Shown: one piece after another, positions 6,640 through 13,970 of the stretch
How the letters are laid out: every line of letters begins with the position of its first letter
Position numbering within the stretch: position 1 is the stretch's first letter
Assembly (NCBI GenBank): GCA_000980495.1
Contig: LARN01000031.1
Location: forward strand, 1 to 29,340
Reading direction: 5' to 3'
Length of the DNA stretch: 29,340 nucleotides
Source: Acinetobacter sp. N54.MGS-139
Lineage (GTDB): Bacteria; Pseudomonadota; Gammaproteobacteria; Burkholderiales; Burkholderiaceae_F
Notes under the pieces: model-generated
The model's input: only the letters and a program-made list of their open reading frames with translations
Databases searched by the model: none
Told to the model about the DNA's origin: nothing
Position numbers and translations under genes: made by a program

Positions 6640-7707
6640 ATGCCTTACACAACCGACGACCTCAGAATCAAAGAAATTAGAGAACTGACACCGCCGTCTT
6701 ACCTCATTCGCGAATTCCCCTGCGGACAGCTCGCTTCCTCGACCGTGCACATCGCACGTCACTCCGCACACGATATCATTCACGGAAAGGATGACCGTCT
6801 GCTTGTCATCGTCGGACCCTGCTCCATTCACGACCCGGCTGCAGCTGAAGAATATGCGGAAAAGCTTGCAGAGCTTCGCCGTCATTTCGCCGATGATCTT
6901 GAGATCATCATGCGGGTCTATTTCGAAAAACCCCGCACCACCATCGGCTGGAAAGGTCTGATCAATGATCCGGACTTGGACTGCAGTTTCCATATCAACC
7001 ACGGCCTCCGCTTAGCCCGTGAGCTTCTCTTAACGATCAATGAATTGGGTGTCCCCGCAGGTACGGAGTATCTCGATATGATCACGCCGCAGTACATCGC
7101 AGACTTGATCTCCTGGGGTGCAATCGGAGCAAGAACCACAGAAAGTCAGGTGCATCGTGAATTAGCGAGCGGTCTTTCCTGCCCTGTCGGATTCAAGAAC
7201 GGCACTGACGGCAACGTCAAAATCGCCATTGATGCCATTAAAGCGGCAGCAAACGAACATGTCTTCCTTTCCGTCACCAAAGGCGGCCACTCCGCTATTG
7301 TTGTCACAGGCGGCAATGAAGACTGCCACGTCATCCTTCGCGGTGGCAAAGCACCGAATTATGATGCCGAGAGTGTGGCTAAGGTTTGCGAAGCGCTGAA
7401 AGCAGCCGGCCTTCCACCTTCTGTCATGATTGATGCAAGCCACTCCAACAGCCATAAAAAGCACAAAGAGCAGATCGATGTCGTTGACAGCATCTGCAAG
7501 CAGATCGGTGACGGAAGCTACAACATCATGGGCGTCATGATCGAGTCCAATCTTGTCGAAGGCAACCAGCCTCTCGTTAAAGGCAAAGAAAAAGAACTGA
7601 AATACGGGCAGTCCATCACGGATGCCTGCATCGGTTGGGATGACACGGTCAAGGTCATCTCTTCCTTGGCGCATGCCGTCCGCGATCGCCGCGAAAGAAA
7701 TCGCTAA
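6640..7707 (+). CDS. aroG: 3-deoxy-7-phosphoheptulonate (DAHP) synthase, class I, AroG type
   Basis: 355 residues against 350 for E. coli AroG, collinear along its length: DDLRIKEIRELTPP at the N-terminus, GPCSIHDP with metal-binding Cys61, RVYFEKPRTTIGWKG, GARTTESQVHRELASG, MIDASHSN (His ligand), MIESN (Glu ligand) and SITDACIGW (Asp ligand). It condenses phosphoenolpyruvate with erythrose 4-phosphate, the first step of the shikimate pathway, in the cytoplasm. The N-terminus and the PQYIADLISWGAIGA segment resemble the Phe-sensitive AroG isozyme more than the Tyr-sensitive AroF. GGAG lies before the ATG. It is monocistronic, between the attenuator and a strong terminator. The leader holds both Phe and Tyr codons, so supply of both amino acids is probably sensed at the RNA level; feedback specificity of the enzyme itself was not tested. 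Confidence 0.97.
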   Translation: MPYTTDDLRIKEIRELTPPSYLIREFPCGQLASSTVHIARHSAHDIIHGKDDRLLVIVGPCSIHDPAAAEEYAEKLAELRRHFADDLEIIMRVYFEKPRTTIGWKGLINDPDLDCSFHINHGLRLARELLLTINELGVPAGTEYLDMITPQYIADLISWGAIGARTTESQVHRELASGLSCPVGFKNGTDGNVKIAIDAIKAAANEHVFLSVTKGGHSAIVVTGGNEDCHVILRGGKAPNYDAESVAKVCEALKAAGLPPSVMIDASHSNSHKKHKEQIDVVDSICKQIGDGSYNIMGVMIESNLVEGNQPLVKGKEKELKYGQSITDACIGWDDTVKVISSLAHAVRDRRERNR

Positions 7708-7723
7708 TCCGAGTTCATAGAAG

Positions 7724-7772
7724 AAACCGCCGTGAAGATCTGGAAGAAATCCTCACGGCGGCTTTTGTTTGG
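7724..7772. terminator. Bidirectional terminator between convergent aroG and M20 gene
   Basis: Perfect 9-bp stem CCGCCGTGA (7727-7735)/TCACGGCGG (7753-7761), followed on the + strand by CTTTTGTTTGGTTTTT. On the minus strand the stem is followed by TTTCTT. It sits between the stops at 7707 and 7805. Confidence 0.9.
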
Positions 7773-7804
7773 TTTTTAGAAAATCAGCTGACTTTCAAAC
7801 CGAA

Positions 7805-9076
7805 TTACTTGATGCCGACAATCATCGGGATCAGATTCTGGTAGAAGCGCAAAGCGATTCCGATCACATCTTCGTCAAAGTCAAAGAGTCTCTGATGGTG
7901 ACCGGCAGATGTACGGCAGCCGAACACAACGAAGGTTCCCTTACCGCCGTGCTTCTGGACTCTGCGAAGCATGATCGTGCAGTCCTCACTGCCTAACTTC
8001 AAGCCGAGCGGTCTGGCGAGTTCTTCGGTCGTCACATTTCTTGCGGCGATATAAGCAAGTTCGATGGCTTCCTGGTCCGGCTTGAATTCAGTAGCTTCAC
8101 CGGCTTTGACGATATCGACTTGGCAGTCGTACATATCGGCAGAAGCCTTAATCTTGCGGATTGCCTGATCACGCATGTATGCGTTGAGTTCCTCGGTTTC
8201 ACCGCGAACTTCGAGCTGCATGAAAGCGTTCGGAGCGACAACGTTTCGGCCCTGGCCGGCAACTAACGTTCCGACGTTCAAAGCAGTCACTTCCCCGATC
8301 GGACGAGTAATGCCGTGGATTGCCAAAGCAGCAGCTGCGCCTGCTAACAGGGCATTCTTACCTTTCTGAGGATCGGCGCCGGAGTGAGCGGCAAGGCCGG
8401 TAAATGTGGCATCCAGCTTGGTGGAGGCCAAGAAAACGCCGGGTTCCGGAGAAATCGTACCGGTGGGCAGGTTAAAGCCAAGGTGGTTTCCGAAAAAGAA
8501 ATCAACGTCGTCAAAAATACCGGTTTCAGTCATCGGTCGTGCACCGCGAACGCCTTCTTCAGCAGGCTGGAAGACGACCTTGATCGTGCCGCAGAACTGA
8601 TCCAAGTTTTCCTGAATCCAGTTGCAGACTGCGATACCCATCGTTGTATGACCGTCATGGCCGCAGGAGTGCATATGGCCCGGATTTGTACTTGCCCAGC
8701 CTTCGTCGAACGGACGGTGACCGGCTTCGTGAGCTTCATCGACGTCAACGCAGTCCATGTCGAAACGAATTGCCAAAACAGGGCCGGGGCGGCCGGTTTC
8801 GAAAATGGCAGCAACACCGGTGTAGCCCTGCATGGATTCGATAAATTCCGGCGGGACTCCTTTTTCTAAAGCTGCTTTCTTAGCTTCTTCGACTTTGGCA
8901 GGATTGCGGCCTGCCACAAACTCGGGATTGATGACCTGACGGCCATAAATCGGATCCAAACCGAAGCTGCGAAGCTTTTCAACGATCTTGTGAGTCGTGA
9001 CAAATTCGCACCAGCCGGTTTCGGGATAGGAATGGAGTTCACGACGGAACTTAATCAACTCGTTTTCAGTAAGCAA
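7805..9076 (-). CDS. M20 family amidohydrolase, AbgA-like (p-aminobenzoyl-glutamate hydrolase subunit A homologue)
   Basis: 423 residues, close to E. coli AbgA (436). The dinuclear metal-site residues of the M20D branch are visible: Cys138 and His140 in MHSCGHDGH, Glu in PAEEGVRGARPM, His in FFFGNHLGF and a late His in RTSAGHHQ. The blocks FETGRPGPVLAIRFDMDCVDVDE and HRPFDEGWASTNPGHMH are AbgA-like. The family removes an amide-linked acyl or aromatic group from an amino acid; AbgA with AbgB cleaves p-aminobenzoyl-glutamate. No abgB or abgT lies here, so this may be a stand-alone amidohydrolase with another N-acyl amino-acid substrate. It starts with TTG at 9076, supported by GGAG at 9084-9087. 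It is cut off from the upstream reductase gene by a terminator, so it is probably its own transcript. Confidence 0.88.
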   Translation of the reverse strand: MLTENELIKFRRELHSYPETGWCEFVTTHKIVEKLRSFGLDPIYGRQVINPEFVAGRNPAKVEEAKKAALEKGVPPEFIESMQGYTGVAAIFETGRPGPVLAIRFDMDCVDVDEAHEAGHRPFDEGWASTNPGHMHSCGHDGHTTMGIAVCNWIQENLDQFCGTIKVVFQPAEEGVRGARPMTETGIFDDVDFFFGNHLGFNLPTGTISPEPGVFLASTKLDATFTGLAAHSGADPQKGKNALLAGAAAALAIHGITRPIGEVTALNVGTLVAGQGRNVVAPNAFMQLEVRGETEELNAYMRDQAIRKIKASADMYDCQVDIVKAGEATEFKPDQEAIELAYIAARNVTTEELARPLGLKLGSEDCTIMLRRVQKHGGKGTFVVFGCRTSAGHHQRLFDFDEDVIGIALRFYQNLIPMIVGIK

Positions 9077-9237
9077 CTTTATTCTCCTTGTTACCGTTCA
9101 AATAATCCCACCATTATCGCCGATCTTTAACTTCGTGTAGAGAGGGGGGAAGTTCTTATAGAAAATAACCGGAATCTTAGACATTTGAACTTCCTCAGTT
9201 TCTTTGGCTACTGTATTGGTTCAGAGTTCCTTAAATA

Positions 9238-9260
9238 CCAAAACGCCCCTAAGGGCGTTC
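9238..9260 (-). terminator. Terminator of the flavoprotein reductase gene
   Basis: On the minus strand AACGCCC-TTAG-GGGCGTT is followed by TTGGTATTT; in + coordinates the arms are 9242-9248 and 9253-9259. It lies 24 bases after the stop at 9283. The rest of 9077-9237 must hold the promoter of the AbgA-like gene; I see no clear -35/-10 pair. Confidence 0.8.
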
Positions 9261-9282
9261 TGGTTCTCAAAAGCTGGTCTCT

Positions 9283-10692
9283 TTACTTGTTCATGTAGCT
9301 GGCAGCATTAGCACCGGCAATGCGGCCGAAGGTAATAATGTCAGCAACAGCGTTTCCGCCGATGCGGTTACCTCCGTGGACACCGCCTGTGACTTCACCG
9401 GCAGCATAGAGTCCGGGGATCGGTTTGGCTGTCACGCCGATCACTTCAGCGTTCTTGTTGATTCTCACGCCGCCCATGGTGTGGTGAATAGCCGGAGTGA
9501 CCTGAACTGCATACATCGGCCAAACGTTATTAGCGGCGATCATTTCCGGACGACCGAAAGCGTCGTCTTTCTTAGTCTCGAAGGCCTTGTGGTACTGATC
9601 CATTGTAGCCTTGAGATTCTTAGCTGGAACGCCCATAGCTTTGGCTAATTCGTCGACGTTCTTGCCGGAAACCATCAAACCCTGAGAAACATAGCCGGCA
9701 GCGAGCTTATTGGATTTGACCAGTTTGTCGTCGATCAGGAGCCATGCTTTGCCGGTGGGCTGAGCCAATACAGCGGCAGCAACAACGTCGCGCGGCTGAA
9801 GTTCATTCACAAAGCGATTGCCTTCATTGTTAACCAGGTAACCGCCGCGGGCTCTCATGGATTCGGAAATCAGAATGCCTTTAACAGGAACAACGGTCGG
9901 ATGAGCCTGAATTTCTCTCAGGTCAACGAATGTGGCGCCTACGCCTTTAGCCAGTTCAAGGCCTTCACCTAAGGCGCCCGGCTGGTTCGTGGTTGCAAAA
10001 CCTTTGTATTCCGGTCTTAAAGAAGAAACCAACTTGGCGTTAGCTCCGAAACCGCCGGTAGCAAGCACAACTGCCTTGGCATCAATCGTGTAGTCTTTCT
10101 TGTCTTTGCCTTTTGTTTCGACTTTCACGCCGGAGATCTTGCCGTCTTTAGTCAGAAGCTCTGTAACTTGGTTAAGCGGACGGATTTCGATCGTCGGGAT
10201 CTTTGTGGCTGTGCCGTAAAGGACTTTCATCACAGACTGACCGACAGCAGATCCATCACAAGGACCGTGACCGCGGGCAACCGTCTGACCGCCGCCACGT
10301 CCCATGCGATGACAGAACGGAGCGCCTAAGGAGAGGAGCCAGGCCTCGGCGTCTTTAGCGTTTTCTGCCAAAGTAAGGGTCAGCTCAGGATTGTTGAGAT
10401 AGTGACCGCCCTTCTGGGCATCCATACTCATGCGCATAGCGGAATCATTCATGATGCCGTGTTCCAGCTGCTGGATCGTGCGGGCGGCATTCATACCGCC
10501 TTCGCTGCGGAGTGTGTTTCCGCCGATAATCGGCATTTTCTCGAGAACGATAACTTTCTTGCCTTGTTGCGCAGCCATGATGGCAGCAGAAAGGCCGGCG
10601 CCGCCGGAACCGACGACAACAAGGTCAGTTTCTTCGGCGTTAACGACTCCGAAGGCCAGTGCAGAAACGAGTGCGATACAGATCTTTTTCAT
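9283..10692 (-). CDS. Exported FAD-dependent fumarate-reductase-like flavoprotein (FccA/UrdA family, no heme domain)
   Basis: 469 residues from the ATG at 10692, chosen because GGAG lies 8 bases upstream and the protein then begins with a Sec signal peptide (MKKICIALVSALAFGVVNAEE); a longer open frame to 10773 lacks support. The FAD fold begins right after it (VVGSGGAGLSAA, VIVLEK). Against Shewanella FccA the catalytic loop aligns without gaps: His365 is kept (QAHPTVVP), Thr377 is Ser, Glu378 is kept (SESMRARGG), Arg402, the proton donor, is kept (QPRD). HHTMGGV and GGVHGGNRIGG supply the other substrate His and Arg. There is no CxxCH and no evident FMN-attachment domain, so electrons must come from a separate donor. 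The substrate is probably a fumarate-like alkene acid, not urocanate, since UrdA changes these residues. It is downstream of the two-component genes on the same strand. Confidence 0.9.
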   Translation of the reverse strand: MKKICIALVSALAFGVVNAEETDLVVVGSGGAGLSAAIMAAQQGKKVIVLEKMPIIGGNTLRSEGGMNAARTIQQLEHGIMNDSAMRMSMDAQKGGHYLNNPELTLTLAENAKDAEAWLLSLGAPFCHRMGRGGGQTVARGHGPCDGSAVGQSVMKVLYGTATKIPTIEIRPLNQVTELLTKDGKISGVKVETKGKDKKDYTIDAKAVVLATGGFGANAKLVSSLRPEYKGFATTNQPGALGEGLELAKGVGATFVDLREIQAHPTVVPVKGILISESMRARGGYLVNNEGNRFVNELQPRDVVAAAVLAQPTGKAWLLIDDKLVKSNKLAAGYVSQGLMVSGKNVDELAKAMGVPAKNLKATMDQYHKAFETKKDDAFGRPEMIAANNVWPMYAVQVTPAIHHTMGGVRINKNAEVIGVTAKPIPGLYAAGEVTGGVHGGNRIGGNAVADIITFGRIAGANAASYMNK

Positions 10693-10715
10693 TTGTGCTC
10701 TCCTTAGTAGGTTTG

Positions 10716-10734
10716 AAATTCGATAACTGAATTT
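10716..10734. promoter_or_regulatory. Inverted repeat AAATTC-N7-GAATTT just upstream of the reductase gene
   Basis: Six-base arms at 10716-10721 and 10729-10734, between the longer palindrome at 10746-10759 and the ribosome site of the reductase gene. It could be an operator half or chance in an AT-rich spacer. Confidence 0.25.
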
Positions 10735-10745
10735 TTGCGCACTGC

Positions 10746-10759
10746 GGTACTTAAGTACC
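10746..10759. promoter_or_regulatory. Perfect 14-bp palindrome GGTACTTAAGTACC, candidate response-regulator site
   Basis: A perfect palindrome in the 77-base gap between the response regulator stop and the reductase start, about 54 bases upstream of the reductase ATG. A dimeric LuxR-type HTH protein such as the neighbouring regulator would bind a symmetric site of about this size. No transcription start is known, so activator versus repressor placement cannot be judged. Confidence 0.45.
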
Positions 10760-10769
10760 CTGATAAATA

Positions 10770-11393
10770 TCAAGAAAGTGCGTTTTCTTCGATATGAGAC
10801 AGTAACCGGACGAGTTCGGAGACCGTCTGAACACCCAATTTATGCAGACCTTTTTGGCGGTGAACCTCGATCGTTCTCGGCGAGAGCCCGAGGCGCTCAC
10901 TAACTTCTTTATTGATCAACCCTTTCGCAATTAGCGATAAGATTTGTTTTTCACGGGCCGTCAGTGTCTGGTATCTTTTCTTCTCTTCTTCAGCGGAAAT
11001 TGTCCAGCCTCGGTGGCTTTCGTCATATCGAACGGCTTTTGCCACGGCAGACAGAAGTCTTTCTTCATTAATCGGCTTTTGAATGAAGTCGATGGCGCCG
11101 TCTTTCATCGCTTGAACTGCCATGTCCACGTCTCCGTGCCCCGTCAGAAAAATCACCGGAACCTCGTAGTTTCTTTCCCGCAGGCGCCGATAGAGCTCCA
11201 ATCCGTTCATCTCCGGCATAGCGACATCAAGAATGAGACAGCCGATGAGAGAAGGCCGATCTTCTATCAAAAATTCCGAACCTTTTTCATAGGCCTCGAC
11301 CGTCCAGCCCTCAGACTCCAGGAGAAACTTCAGCGCCTTACGCACCACGGCTTCATCGTCAACAATACGAATAATCGGATTCGATGTTGTCAT
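10770..11393 (-). CDS. Response regulator, FixJ/TtrR-like (receiver plus LuxR-type HTH)
   Basis: 207 residues, as in TtrR/FixJ proteins. The receiver domain (about 1-120) has the acidic pair Asp12-Asp13, the phospho-acceptor Asp56 in LILDVAMPEMNG, the switch Thr in VIFLTGHG and Lys in FIQKPINE. The C-terminal LuxR-type helix-turn-helix spans roughly 140-200 (LTAREKQILSLIAKG, NKEVSERLGLSPRTIEVHRQ). Its ATG shares a base with the kinase stop (TAATG), so the two are translationally coupled. The expected target is the reductase gene directly downstream. The function as a transcription activator is from the family; the target is inferred from position. Confidence 0.93.
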   Translation of the reverse strand: MTTSNPIIRIVDDEAVVRKALKFLLESEGWTVEAYEKGSEFLIEDRPSLIGCLILDVAMPEMNGLELYRRLRERNYEVPVIFLTGHGDVDMAVQAMKDGAIDFIQKPINEERLLSAVAKAVRYDESHRGWTISAEEEKKRYQTLTAREKQILSLIAKGLINKEVSERLGLSPRTIEVHRQKGLHKLGVQTVSELVRLLSHIEENALS

Positions 11394-13159
11394 TATTTCG
11401 TCTCCTCCTGTACCGGCAGTCTAATTTCTACCCTCAAGCCGCCGGAAGTGGCTTGAGAAAAGGAAATCTTGCCGCCGTGATTTTCAATGATGCTTCTGAC
11501 GATCTGTAGTCCGAGACCTAATCCGTCCGCTTTCGTTGAATTAGTCGGCTCAGAAAGTTTTGCGATCGTTTCTTTTTCAATGTGTCCGTTGTCTTCAATC
11601 GTAATCATTGCACTGTTGTCTGATCGCCTAATCGTCAGATCAACTTTCGGATTCGAGACACCGAGCTCTTGAAGTGCCTGTGCTGCATTCCTCAAAAGGT
11701 TAATAATGACAAGCTCAAATTCAAGCGGATTCACAATGACATGGACCGGCTGCGCTTGAGTGAGCTTGACTTCAACCCTTTCTCCGCTTTGCCGCTTGAA
11801 TTCCCGGACTGCTTTATTCACGAGCTCAGAAACTTCCGACGATACTCTTTCGCTCCGAGCTCCTTTGGCATAGCTTCTGACTCGCTCGACAATGGCGGCT
11901 GCCAAGTCCGCATCCGTACGAATTTCAGCCAATGCCGTACCGAGCTTATCCTCCGTCAGTGTTCCTGAATCCTTGGCGCGCTGAAGCGTCCGGGCATAGA
12001 GCTTGATACCGGCGAGCGGCTGATTGAGCTCATGCGCAATCAAGCTGGAAATCTGTCCGACCACCGCCGCTCTCTGCATTTTCATGAGGCGCCGGTGCGC
12101 TTCTTGTGCCTCGTGGAAACTTTGACTCTCTCTTTTAAGTGATTCTTTGAGTTCCTGCGTCTTAATGTTCACAGTTCTCGAGACAATGAAAGAATGGATC
12201 AGCAAAAGCGCAAACGCCGCTAACGTACCCAAGACCCAAAAGCGATACTCAATGATTCGCTGCCAAAACCACTCCTTACTGAACCGCTGATACGATCCGA
12301 GCTGTAAGGACTTCAGGAGATTGTCTATCGCGGTGAAGTCGCTCGCCACAGACCAGTACAGGCCGATGCCAACAGGTTTTTGTGCAATCAGACCGGCTGC
12401 CACGGCCGACAAGACTGCCGGCGGAACGGAAGGATTCGATCCGAAGCTCCAGTTCGGATAAAGACGCGTGGAATGCAGACAAATATGCTCCGGATCGTTT
12501 TTTAGATTGATGAACTTGAGCTGATCTGTTGTCACAACCTTTCGATTAACGGCATCTTCGAGGTAACAGGCTCTCAGGATCCCAACGTCTGCCTTTCCGT
12601 CCAATACGTCTTTGATAATCTGATCTCGGTTAAGTCCGTAAAACTGAGTCGACTTGAAGAAAGTTTTGGGATCGTAGCCGTCGGCAGCGATCTCGCCCAT
12701 CGCAGCTAGATACATTCCGAAAGCAGTCGGACGACCTGCTGCCGCTCGTTTATCTTTGAGATCCGAAATACTGTTGATGTCCGATCTGCCCGCCTTAACG
12801 ATGAACAAAGAACCTTCGGATCGATTCGGATTTTTAGAAAACGGTGAAGACGCTGTCAGTACATCTCGAGCGCCTAGATCCTGATATCTCCGTATGGTTG
12901 CCGCGGTAGAAATGAAGAAATCGGTCTGATGGTTTTCAATGAGCCTTTCCAGCTCCGGCAGTTCTACATACAAGACTTTGAGTTTGGCAGGAGCCACAGA
13001 CCTCTCTACCGTCTTGATTGTTTCGTTAATGAAGGCGGCATGCAAAAGCGGAGTAACGGCTGAGTTGATCGCAAAGGTGTATTCCTTCGGCTCCTCCGCT
13101 TGGACATTGAGCTGAAAGAAGCAGATGACTGCTGAGATCAACCTAACAATCTTTTTCAC
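11393..13159 (-). CDS. TtrS-like sensor histidine kinase with periplasmic PhnD-type binding domain
   Basis: 588 residues; Salmonella TtrS is of similar size. Order: signal sequence (1-21, ending NVQA), a periplasmic phosphonate-binding-protein-like domain (about 25-300), one transmembrane helix (FWVLGTLAAFALLLIHSFIV), a linker coiled coil, a HisKA dimerisation helix with phospho-acceptor His376 in IAHELNQPLAGIKLYA, and an HATPase domain with N box (NLLRNAAQAL), G1 (IEDNGHI) and G2 (DGLGLGLQIV). CYLEDA and CLHSTRLYPNW in the sensor domain resemble the cysteine-containing blocks of TtrS relatives. TtrS senses tetrathionate, but no ttrABC genes are here, so the ligand is probably a different exogenous acceptor, perhaps the substrate of the downstream flavoprotein. 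The start is GTG with only a weak ribosome site. Confidence 0.9.
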   Translation of the reverse strand: MKKIVRLISAVICFFQLNVQAEEPKEYTFAINSAVTPLLHAAFINETIKTVERSVAPAKLKVLYVELPELERLIENHQTDFFISTAATIRRYQDLGARDVLTASSPFSKNPNRSEGSLFIVKAGRSDINSISDLKDKRAAAGRPTAFGMYLAAMGEIAADGYDPKTFFKSTQFYGLNRDQIIKDVLDGKADVGILRACYLEDAVNRKVVTTDQLKFINLKNDPEHICLHSTRLYPNWSFGSNPSVPPAVLSAVAAGLIAQKPVGIGLYWSVASDFTAIDNLLKSLQLGSYQRFSKEWFWQRIIEYRFWVLGTLAAFALLLIHSFIVSRTVNIKTQELKESLKRESQSFHEAQEAHRRLMKMQRAAVVGQISSLIAHELNQPLAGIKLYARTLQRAKDSGTLTEDKLGTALAEIRTDADLAAAIVERVRSYAKGARSERVSSEVSELVNKAVREFKRQSGERVEVKLTQAQPVHVIVNPLEFELVIINLLRNAAQALQELGVSNPKVDLTIRRSDNSAMITIEDNGHIEKETIAKLSEPTNSTKADGLGLGLQIVRSIIENHGGKISFSQATSGGLRVEIRLPVQEETK

Positions 13160-13300
13160 GGTTCAACTTCGTCGAACTAATTCTTAACTGCCTTCAACTT
13201 AGCACAATTGTCAGAAACTCAAAATCCGTTTTCTCACTACCGAGCCTAACTGACACCTCAAACCTTCCGAACCCGAAAACCTACTGCCGGATCAGATTCA
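13160..13300. other. Upstream region of the sensor kinase operon
   Basis: Non-coding stretch between the kinase start and the terminator of the TetR gene. An imperfect inverted repeat GTTCAAC...GTCGAAC (13160-13176) lies immediately before the GTG start. The promoter of the kinase operon must be here, but no confident -35/-10 pair was found. Confidence 0.4.
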
Positions 13301-13329
13301 AAAAGAAATCCCGGGACTTTGCCCGGGAT
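13301..13329 (-). terminator. Terminator of the RND-TetR operon
   Basis: On the minus strand ATCCCGGG-CAAAGT-CCCGGGAT is followed by TTCTTTTT. Perfect 8-bp arms at 13308-13315 and 13322-13329, 33 bases after the TetR stop. Confidence 0.93.
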
Positions 13330-13361
13330 GTATGTAAGCACTTACTTATTATTTCTAAGCG

Positions 13362-13970
13362 TTAGTGCTGTGCTGCTTTGACCTTTTTATCGCCGCAAAA
13401 CGGAAGAATGCAGGATTCAGCCTGTGCCAAAATCTTCGTCATCAGCTCGCGGTTCTCGACCAGCGTAAAGATGTTGGAAATCGACATCCCCAGATACATG
13501 GCCATCACACAGAGAATGCGGTATTGACCTTCTTGGTCATCTTGAGAAATGCCGCCCGCTTCAGAAATCATCGCTCTTAAACGTGCTCCGTTTTCCGTGA
13601 TCTTTTCTTTGATGTCGGGATTGCGCGTGCACTCTGTCAAAATCGTCAGCATCAGCGAGGAACGACGGGAATCGAAGATTGACTCACAGCTCGGATTCTT
13701 TTTACCCGCAGACATCGCTGTCTTTAAAGCATCAAAAGTCTCCTGCCCCATCTTCAGCTGAACAGCCAGTGCCAAAGCGGCTTTACTGGCATAGAAGTTG
13801 TAGAGATGAGGCGTGCTGACGTCGGCAGCTTCAGCGATTTCATTCATGCTCGCCGCATGAAAGCCCTTGTCTAAAAAGATGGCTTCCGCAGCACGCAAGA
13901 TACGATCACGCTTTTCGCTGCGTTTCTCTTCCTTTCGCTCTTCGACTCTGGTCTCTCGAGTTTTAAGCAT
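13362..13970 (-). CDS. TetR/AcrR-family transcriptional regulator of the RND operon
   Basis: 202 residues. The N-terminal TetR helix-turn-helix is clear at about 20-65 (ILRAAEAIFLDKGFHAASMNEIAEAADVS, then TPHLYNFYASKAALA), preceded by a highly charged Arg/Glu/Lys tail. The rest is the helical ligand-binding and dimerisation domain. Its ATG overlaps the last 8 bases of the outer-membrane channel gene and is preceded by GGAGGCGGAA, so it is the final gene of the efflux operon and would be made together with the pump. By analogy with AcrR/TtgR it should repress the operon until a ligand binds. A candidate operator is at 19897-19918, about 6 kb upstream at the head of the operon. Confidence 0.92.
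   Translation of the reverse strand: MLKTRETRVEERKEEKRSEKRDRILRAAEAIFLDKGFHAASMNEIAEAADVSTPHLYNFYASKAALALAVQLKMGQETFDALKTAMSAGKKNPSCESIFDSRRSSLMLTILTECTRNPDIKEKITENGARLRAMISEAGGISQDDQEGQYRILCVMAMYLGMSISNIFTLVENRELMTKILAQAESCILPFCGDKKVKAAQH

Noticed and set aside
10693..10773. N-terminal extension of the flavoprotein reductase
   Set aside because: The longer frame lacks a ribosome site and would bury the signal peptide; the ATG at 10692 has GGAG and a proper signal sequence.
11393..13159. True tetrathionate sensor TtrS
   Set aside because: The domain layout matches, but no tetrathionate reductase genes are nearby, so the ligand should not be assumed.
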